A stretch of DNA of 64,000 bases, from contig NZ_JMPP01000003.1 in assembly GCF_000735435.1 (NCBI RefSeq), positions 1-64,000 on the forward strand, read 5' to 3'. A program made the translations under genes and the position numbers. Source of the DNA: Klebsiella planticola ATCC 33531. GTDB lineage: Bacteria > Pseudomonadota > Gammaproteobacteria > Enterobacterales > Enterobacteriaceae. Position 1 is the stretch's first letter, and each line of letters opens with the position of its first letter. The notes beneath the pieces are model-generated. The model saw nothing but the letters and a program-made list of their open reading frames with translations. It ran no database searches and was not told where the DNA came from. Positions 59,062-64,000 of the stretch are shown here, piece after piece.

Positions 59062-59907
59062 TTATTCACACCCGGCACGGAATTCACTGGGGCTGGCCCC
59101 GGTGCATTTCTTAAACACCCGCGAAAAGTAGAGCTGGTCTTCAAACCCGACGTTGCGCCCTACCGTGGCGATGGGCATACGCGTGGTGCTGAGCAGCAGC
59201 TTCGCCTGGCTGATGCGCTGATCTTCCCGCCACCCCAGCACGCTGATCCCCAGCTGCTGGCGGAACAGATGAGACAGGCGCGAAGGCGACAGGCAGACAT
59301 GCTGGGCGACGCTGGCGATATCGAAATGGCTATCCGCGAGGTGATCGCTGATGTACTGGCAGGCATCGCGCACGCGATTGTCCAGCGGCGGATGCAGAGA
59401 CTCATTAATCGCCTCCATGCGCCTTAACAGCAGCTGCTCGAGCAAATTGATCGCCAGCAGCTCCGAATAGCGTCCGGCCCCCTGACCCGCCTCAACGATC
59501 TGGCCAAACAGCTCGCAAAAACGCGCCTGCCACTGCTCATCAGGACGGAAAAAGCCGGTCTGGGCGAATATCGTCGGCCAGTTCAGCCATTCATGCCAGT
59601 AGGCGCGCGGCCGGAAGTAGACCCACTGGTGATACCATTCACGGGCATCGGGATGGCGGCCATAGTGATGAATTTCACCCGGCGGAAAGAGCAAAATATC
59701 CCCCGGACGGCAGATAAACTGCTCATCGTGATTGTTAATCACCCCTTCACCGCGCACCGTCAGGTTCAGAATATATCCCTTCATCCCGAGCGGACGGTCA
59801 ATAAAGAAATCCAGATAGCCATCGGCATCAATCGGCGTCAGCCCCGTCACCAGATGGGCATTAAACGAGTAGCCCGGCAGCAGCGGATCGTTTTGTGTTT
59901 CAGCCAT
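59062..59907 (-). CDS. araC: Arabinose operon regulator AraC
   Basis: 281 residues (E. coli 292). N-terminal arabinose-binding cupin and dimerisation domain with [19 protein letters not shown], then a linker near 170. The C-terminal AraC/XylS double helix-turn-helix includes [22 protein letters not shown] and [21 protein letters not shown]. Divergent from araBAD, with araO2 just upstream of its start. Confidence 0.97.
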   Translation of the reverse strand: MAETQNDPLLPGYSFNAHLVTGLTPIDADGYLDFFIDRPLGMKGYILNLTVRGEGVINNHDEQFICRPGDILLFPPGEIHHYGRHPDAREWYHQWVYFRPRAYWHEWLNWPTIFAQTGFFRPDEQWQARFCELFGQIVEAGQGAGRYSELLAINLLEQLLLRRMEAINESLHPPLDNRVRDACQYISDHLADSHFDIASVAQHVCLSPSRLSHLFRQQLGISVLGWREDQRISQAKLLLSTTRMPIATVGRNVGFEDQLYFSRVFKKCTGASPSEFRAGCE

Positions 59908-59934
59908 AGGCTCAGCTCTCCTGGATATATTATG

Positions 59935-59952
59935 GAAACCAATTGTCCATAT
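59935..59952 (-). promoter_or_regulatory. araO2 operator
   Basis: GAAACCAATTGTCCATAT matches the E. coli araO2 half-sites. It lies about 210 bp from araI1, the spacing that allows repression looping. Confidence 0.82.
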
Positions 59953-60078
59953 TCAACATTGTACTGCTAACGCGGGTTGCCGTACTGGGACGGCGGTTGA
60001 AATTTCGATCAAAACCCGCCTCGTCACAGCAAAAATCGATGATAGCGCACAATGAAAGCACTTTTATCGCATAACAGA

Positions 60079-60112
60079 AGTGTCTATAAATACGGCAGAA
60101 AAGTCCACATTG
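60079..60112. promoter_or_regulatory. araO1 operator region
   Basis: Includes AGTGTCTATAA, ACGGCAGAAA and AGTCCACATTG, nearly identical to E. coli araO1. It overlaps the araC promoter and allows autoregulation. Confidence 0.75.
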
Positions 60113-60116
60113 AATA

Positions 60117-60132
60117 TTTGCACGGCGTCACA
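60117..60132. promoter_or_regulatory. CRP site of araBAD/araC
   Basis: On the minus strand TGTGACGCCGTGCAAA, a CRP box between araO1 and araI1 as in E. coli. Confidence 0.8.
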
Positions 60133-60145
60133 CTTTGCGATGCAA

Positions 60146-60209
60146 TAGCAAAATAGTCCATAAGATTAGCGAATACGGCCTGACGGTTTTTGGCGTGAAT
60201 ATCTACTGT
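60146..60209 (+). promoter_or_regulatory. araI1-araI2 and araBAD promoter
   Basis: araI1 TAGCAAAATAGTCCATA (60146-60162) and araI2 TAGCGAATACGGCCTGA (60167-60183) are followed by -35 CTGACG (60180-60185, overlapping I2) and -10 TACTGT (60204-60209). The spacer is 18 bp. The arrangement matches the AraC-activated E. coli promoter. Confidence 0.88.
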
Positions 60210-60244
60210 TTCACCATGAATGGTTTTCTGCATGGAGTAACAGC

Positions 60245-61954
60245 ATGGCAATTGCGATTGGCCTCGATTTTGGTAGTGATTCCGTACGCGCACTGGCAGT
60301 GGAATGCGCCACCGGCGAGGAGCTGGCCACCAGCGTAGAGTGGTATCCGCGCTGGCAGGAGGGGCTGTTTTGCGATGGCCCGAATAACCGGTTTCGCCAC
60401 CATCCGCGCGACTACATTGAATCGATGGAAGCCGCGCTGAAAAGTGTGTTGGCATTGTTAAGCGCCGAACAGCGTGCCGGGGTCGTGGGTATCGGCGTCG
60501 ATAGCACCGGCTCAACGCCGGCGCCGATCGATGCCGACGGCAACGTGCTGGCGCTGCGCGAAGAGTTTGCCGATAACCCCAACGCCATGTTCGTGCTGTG
60601 GAAGGACCACACGGCGGTCGAAGAGGCGGAAGCCATTACTCGCCTGTGCCATCAGCCGGGTAAAGAGGACTACTCCCGCTACATTGGCGGCATCTACTCC
60701 AGCGAGTGGTTCTGGGCCAAAATACTCCACGTCACCCGTCAGGACAGCGCCGTCGCCGAGGCAGCCGCTTCGTGGATTGAGCTGTGCGACTGGATTCCCG
60801 CCCTGCTTTCCGGCACCACCCGCCCGCAGGATATTCGTCGCGGCCGCTGCAGCGCCGGCCATAAATCACTGTGGCACGAAAGCTGGGGCGGACTGCCGCC
60901 GGCCAGCTTCTTCGATGAACTCGATCCGATTATCAACCGGTACCTGAGCTGGCCGCTGTTTAGCGACACCTGGACCGCCGATGTACCGGTCGGCACCCTC
61001 TGCGCCGAATGGGCGCAGCGCCTGGGCCTGCCGGAAACCGTCATTCTGTCCGGCGGCGCCTTCGACTGCCATATGGGCGCAGTCGGCGCCGGCGCGCAGC
61101 CTAACGCCCTGGTCAAAGTCATCGGCACCTCCACCTGCGACATTCTGATCGCCGATAAACAGAGCGTGGGCAATCGCACGGTCAAGGGGATCTGCGGCCA
61201 GGTCGATGGCAGCGTCGTCCCTGACTTTATTGGTATGGAGGCCGGACAATCCGCCTTTGGCGATATCTACGCCTGGTTTGGCCGTATTCTCGGCTGGCCG
61301 CTGGAACAGCTGGCACAGCAGCATCCGGAGCTGAAAACACAGATTGCTGCCCAGCAAAAACAGCTGCTGCCATCGCTGACCGAAGCCTGGGCCAAAAACC
61401 CGTCGCTGGAACATCTGCCGGTGGTTCTGGACTGGTTTAACGGCCGTCGCACCCCCAATGCCAACCAGCGCCTGAAAGGGGTCATTACCGATCTGAATCT
61501 CGCCACCGATGCGCCGGCGCTCTTTGGCGGTCTGGTGGCGGCCACCGCCTTCGGCGCACGCGCCATTATGGAGTGCTTCACCGAACAGGGTATCCCGGTT
61601 AACAACGTGATGGCGCTGGGCGGTATTGCGCGGAAAAACCCGGTCATTATGCAGGCCTGCTGTGACGTGCTGAACCGGCCGCTGCAAATCGTCGCCTCCG
61701 ATCAGTGCTGCGCGCTCGGCGCGGCTATCTTCGCTGCCGTCGCCGCAGGCGTACACCAGGATATCCCGACCGCCCAGCACAGCATGGCAAGCGAGGTCGA
61801 AAGCACCCTGCAGCCGCGTCCTGCCCAGGCTCAACGCTTTGAACAACTTTATCAGCGCTACCAGCAGTGGTCGGTCAGCGCCGAGCAACAGTATCTCCCT
61901 TCGGCTGCGAAGGCGGACAAAGCCCCGCTTTCTCAGGCAGCTCTCACCCATTAA
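60245..61954 (+). CDS. araB: L-ribulokinase
   Basis: 569-residue FGGY-family kinase phosphorylating L-ribulose at O5. N-terminal phosphate loop [28 protein letters not shown] near residue 80, [14 protein letters not shown] near 275 and the C-terminal FGGY-type [13 protein letters not shown] near 460. ATG follows GGAG at a normal distance. First gene of araBAD; araA starts 10 bases after the stop. Confidence 0.97.
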   Translation: MAIAIGLDFGSDSVRALAVECATGEELATSVEWYPRWQEGLFCDGPNNRFRHHPRDYIESMEAALKSVLALLSAEQRAGVVGIGVDSTGSTPAPIDADGNVLALREEFADNPNAMFVLWKDHTAVEEAEAITRLCHQPGKEDYSRYIGGIYSSEWFWAKILHVTRQDSAVAEAAASWIELCDWIPALLSGTTRPQDIRRGRCSAGHKSLWHESWGGLPPASFFDELDPIINRYLSWPLFSDTWTADVPVGTLCAEWAQRLGLPETVILSGGAFDCHMGAVGAGAQPNALVKVIGTSTCDILIADKQSVGNRTVKGICGQVDGSVVPDFIGMEAGQSAFGDIYAWFGRILGWPLEQLAQQHPELKTQIAAQQKQLLPSLTEAWAKNPSLEHLPVVLDWFNGRRTPNANQRLKGVITDLNLATDAPALFGGLVAATAFGARAIMECFTEQGIPVNNVMALGGIARKNPVIMQACCDVLNRPLQIVASDQCCALGAAIFAAVAAGVHQDIPTAQHSMASEVESTLQPRPAQAQRFEQLYQRYQQWSVSAEQQYLPSAAKADKAPLSQAALTH

Positions 61955-61964
61955 GGACACCAAA

Positions 61965-63467
61965 ATGACGATTTTTGATAACTACGAAGTATGGTTCGTG
62001 ATTGGCAGCCAGCATTTGTATGGCCCGGAAACGCTGCGTCAGGTCACGAAGCATGCCGAGCATGTGGTGAACAGCCTGAATGCGGAAGCAAAGCTGCCGT
62101 GCAAGCTGGTGTTAAAGCCGCTGGGCACCACGCCGGATGAGATTACCCATATCTGCCGCGACGCTAACTATGATGATAAATGTGCCGGCATGATGGTGTG
62201 GCTGCATACCTTCTCTCCGGCCAAAATGTGGATTAACGGCCTGACTATCCTCAATAAGCCGCTGCTACAGTTCCACACGCAATACAACGCGTCGCTGCCG
62301 TGGGACAGTATCGATATGGACTTTATGAACCTGAACCAGACCGCGCACGGCGGCCGCGAGTTCGGCTTCATCGGCGCGCGCATGCGCCAGCAGCACAGCG
62401 TAGTCACCGGCCACTGGCAGGACCAGAGCGCCCATCAGCGCATCGGCTCCTGGATGCGCCAGGCGGTTTCTAAGCAGGATACCCGTCATCTGAAAGTCTG
62501 CCGCTTCGGCGACAACATGCGTGAAGTCGCGGTCACCGATGGCGATAAAGTTGCCGCCCAGATCAAATTCGGTTTTTCGGTCAATACCTGGGCGGTGGGC
62601 GATCTGGTTCAGGTGGTCAACAGCATCAGCGAGGGGGAGATCAGCGCGCTGGTTGATGAGTATGAAAGCAGCTATCGCCTGACCCCGGCGGCGCAAATCC
62701 ACGGTGATAAGCGGCAGAATGTGCTCGATGCCGCGCGCATTGAGCTGGGGATGAAACGCTTCCTTGAACAGGGCGGTTTCCATGCTTTCACCACCACCTT
62801 TGAAGATTTGCACGGCCTGAAGCAGCTCCCGGGCCTCGCCGTACAGCGTCTGATGCAGCAGGGCTATGGCTTTGCCGGCGAAGGCGACTGGAAAACCGCC
62901 GCCCTGCTTCGCATCATGAAGGTGATGTCAACCGGTCTGCAGGGCGGCACCTCCTTTATGGAGGACTACACCTACCACTTCGATAACGGCAACGATCTGG
63001 TGCTGGGCTCGCATATGCTGGAAGTGTGCCCGACTATCGCCACGGCAGACAAACCGATCCTCGACGTTCAGCCGCTGGGCATCGGCGGTAAAGCCGATCC
63101 GGCGCGCCTGATCTTCAATACGCAGACCGGCCCGGCCCTCGTCGCCAGCCTGATCGATCTTGGCGATCGTTTCCGCCTGCTGGTTAACACCGTAGAAACG
63201 GTACCGACGCCGCACGATCTGCCGAAGCTGCCGGTTGCCAACGCGCTGTGGAAAGCCCAGCCGGATCTGCGCACCGCGTCTGAAGCCTGGATCATCGCCG
63301 GTGGCGCGCATCACACCGTCTTTAGCCACGCGCTGACGCTCGATGATATGCGTCAGTTTGCCGAGCTACAGGATATCGAACTGGCGGTAATCGATAACGA
63401 AACCCGTCTGCCGTCCTTTAAAGACGCGCTGCGCTGGAACGAAGTTTATTACGCTGCAAAACGTTAA
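61965..63467 (+). CDS. araA: L-arabinose isomerase
   Basis: 500 residues from ATG at 61965 ([10 protein letters not shown]), RBS AAGGA; the frame from 61839 lies inside araB and is rejected. Mn-site residues Glu306 (GFAGEGD), Glu333 (FMEDY), His350 (GSHMLEV) and the His in GGAHHTVFS near 450 are at the E. coli positions. Converts L-arabinose to L-ribulose. Confidence 0.98.
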   Translation: MTIFDNYEVWFVIGSQHLYGPETLRQVTKHAEHVVNSLNAEAKLPCKLVLKPLGTTPDEITHICRDANYDDKCAGMMVWLHTFSPAKMWINGLTILNKPLLQFHTQYNASLPWDSIDMDFMNLNQTAHGGREFGFIGARMRQQHSVVTGHWQDQSAHQRIGSWMRQAVSKQDTRHLKVCRFGDNMREVAVTDGDKVAAQIKFGFSVNTWAVGDLVQVVNSISEGEISALVDEYESSYRLTPAAQIHGDKRQNVLDAARIELGMKRFLEQGGFHAFTTTFEDLHGLKQLPGLAVQRLMQQGYGFAGEGDWKTAALLRIMKVMSTGLQGGTSFMEDYTYHFDNGNDLVLGSHMLEVCPTIATADKPILDVQPLGIGGKADPARLIFNTQTGPALVASLIDLGDRFRLLVNTVETVPTPHDLPKLPVANALWKAQPDLRTASEAWIIAGGAHHTVFSHALTLDDMRQFAELQDIELAVIDNETRLPSFKDALRWNEVYYAAKR

Positions 63468-63482
63468 CCACGGCAGCTAATT

Positions 63483-63553
63483 GCCCGGCGGCACTTCGTT
63501 TGCCGGGCCTACAAACTGCGGTTTGGTAGGCCGGGTCAGGGAAGCGCCATCGG
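63483..63553. repeat. REP pair (BIME) between araA and araD
   Basis: Two inverted REP-type units. The first is GCCCGGCGGCACTTCG followed by CCGGGCCTACA (63483-63513). The second, less perfect, runs GTAGGCCGGGTCAGGGAAGC to CATCGGC (63526-63553). The second unit ends 14 bases before the araD start, next to its RBS. E. coli also has REP sequence here, from memory. Confidence 0.8.
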
Positions 63554-63566
63554 CAAGGAGAACGCA

Positions 63567-64000
63567 ATGCTCGAAGCCTTAAAGCAGCAGGTGCTTGACG
63601 CTAACCTGGCCCTGCCGAAACACAATCTCGTTACCCTCACCTGGGGCAACGTTAGCGCCGTCGATCGCGAGCACGGCGTGCTGGTGATTAAGCCATCGGG
63701 CGTCGACTACAGCGCGATGGGCGCCGACGATATGGTGGTGGTGAGTCTTGAAAGCGGCGAAGTGGTCGAAGGGAAAAAGAAACCCTCTTCAGATACACCG
63801 ACCCATCGCCTGCTCTACCAGGCCTTCCCGTCATTGGGCGGGATTGTCCATACCCATTCGCGCCACGCCACCATCTGGGCGCAGGCCGGGCAAGCGATTC
63901 CGGCGACCGGTACCACCCATGCTGATTATTTCTATGGCCCGGTGCCCTGCACCCGCCTGATGACCGATGAGGAAATCAACGGCGAATATGAGTGGGAAAC
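63567..64000 (+). CDS. araD: L-ribulose-5-phosphate 4-epimerase (5' part)
   Basis: The first 144 codons are visible; the gene continues past the window edge (expected about 231 residues). [35 protein letters not shown] and SSDTPTH (Asp76) are conserved, and the zinc ligands His95 and His97 (VHTHSRHAT) are present. RBS AAGGAG precedes the ATG. Converts L-ribulose-5-P to D-xylulose-5-P, completing the araBAD pathway. Confidence 0.97.
   Translation, partial: MLEALKQQVLDANLALPKHNLVTLTWGNVSAVDREHGVLVIKPSGVDYSAMGADDMVVVSLESGEVVEGKKKPSSDTPTHRLLYQAFPSLGGIVHTHSRHATIWAQAGQAIPATGTTHADYFYGPVPCTRLMTDEEINGEYEWE

Overview
The window is a stretch of enterobacterial chromosome with the gene order of the E. 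coli 1-3 min region, read in the opposite sense: aceF-aceE-pdhR-aroP, ampE-ampD-nadC-ppdD-hofB-hofC-guaC-coaE-zapD-yacG-mutT-secA-secM-lpxC, the complete division and cell-wall (dcw) cluster, cra-ilvHI-leuO-leuLABCD, setA-sgrS-sgrR-thiBPQ-yabI and araC-araBAD. Protein lengths and sequences are close to E. coli but clearly divergent. A GH43/sugar-transporter pair sits between aroP and ampE, a second-type aroD sits next to leuD, araC is 281 codons long, and ERIC repeats are present. Together these suggest a Klebsiella/Raoultella/Enterobacter-like member of the Enterobacteriaceae; the genus is an inference. There are no rRNA or tRNA genes, insertion sequences, prophage or CRISPR arrays.

Layout: 1-4.4 kb, pyruvate dehydrogenase operon on the minus strand (aceF is cut by the window edge and carries a one-base frameshift). 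5-9 kb, aroP and a two-gene pentoside uptake/hydrolysis unit. 9-18 kb, ampDE, nadC, type IV pilin genes, guaC, coaE-zapD-yacG, mutT. 18-21.5 kb, secM-secA. 21.7-39.6 kb, sixteen dcw genes on the minus strand from mraZ to lpxC, most of them overlapping or nearly so. 40-50.4 kb, cra, ilvIH, leuO and the attenuated leu operon. 50.5-58.9 kb, extra 3-dehydroquinate dehydratase, the SgrS/SgrR/SetA glucose-phosphate stress locus, the TPP-riboswitch-controlled thiamine ABC importer and yabI. 59-64 kb, the arabinose regulon with recognisable araO2, araO1, CRP, araI1 and araI2 sites; araD runs off the end.

The protein-coding content is mostly conserved housekeeping. The most unusual signal lies in the non-coding RNA. 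Three palindromic ERIC or ERIC-like repeats are each inserted inside the loop of a pre-existing hairpin of a transcript: the P3 stem of the thiB TPP riboswitch, the small hairpin before the SgrS terminator (the Hfq-binding module), and a leader hairpin between pdhR and aceE. In each case the flanking stem is still intact, so the repeat appears to be tolerated as a stem extension. The riboswitch and SgrS cases deserve experimental follow-up. No wholly new multi-gene system was found.
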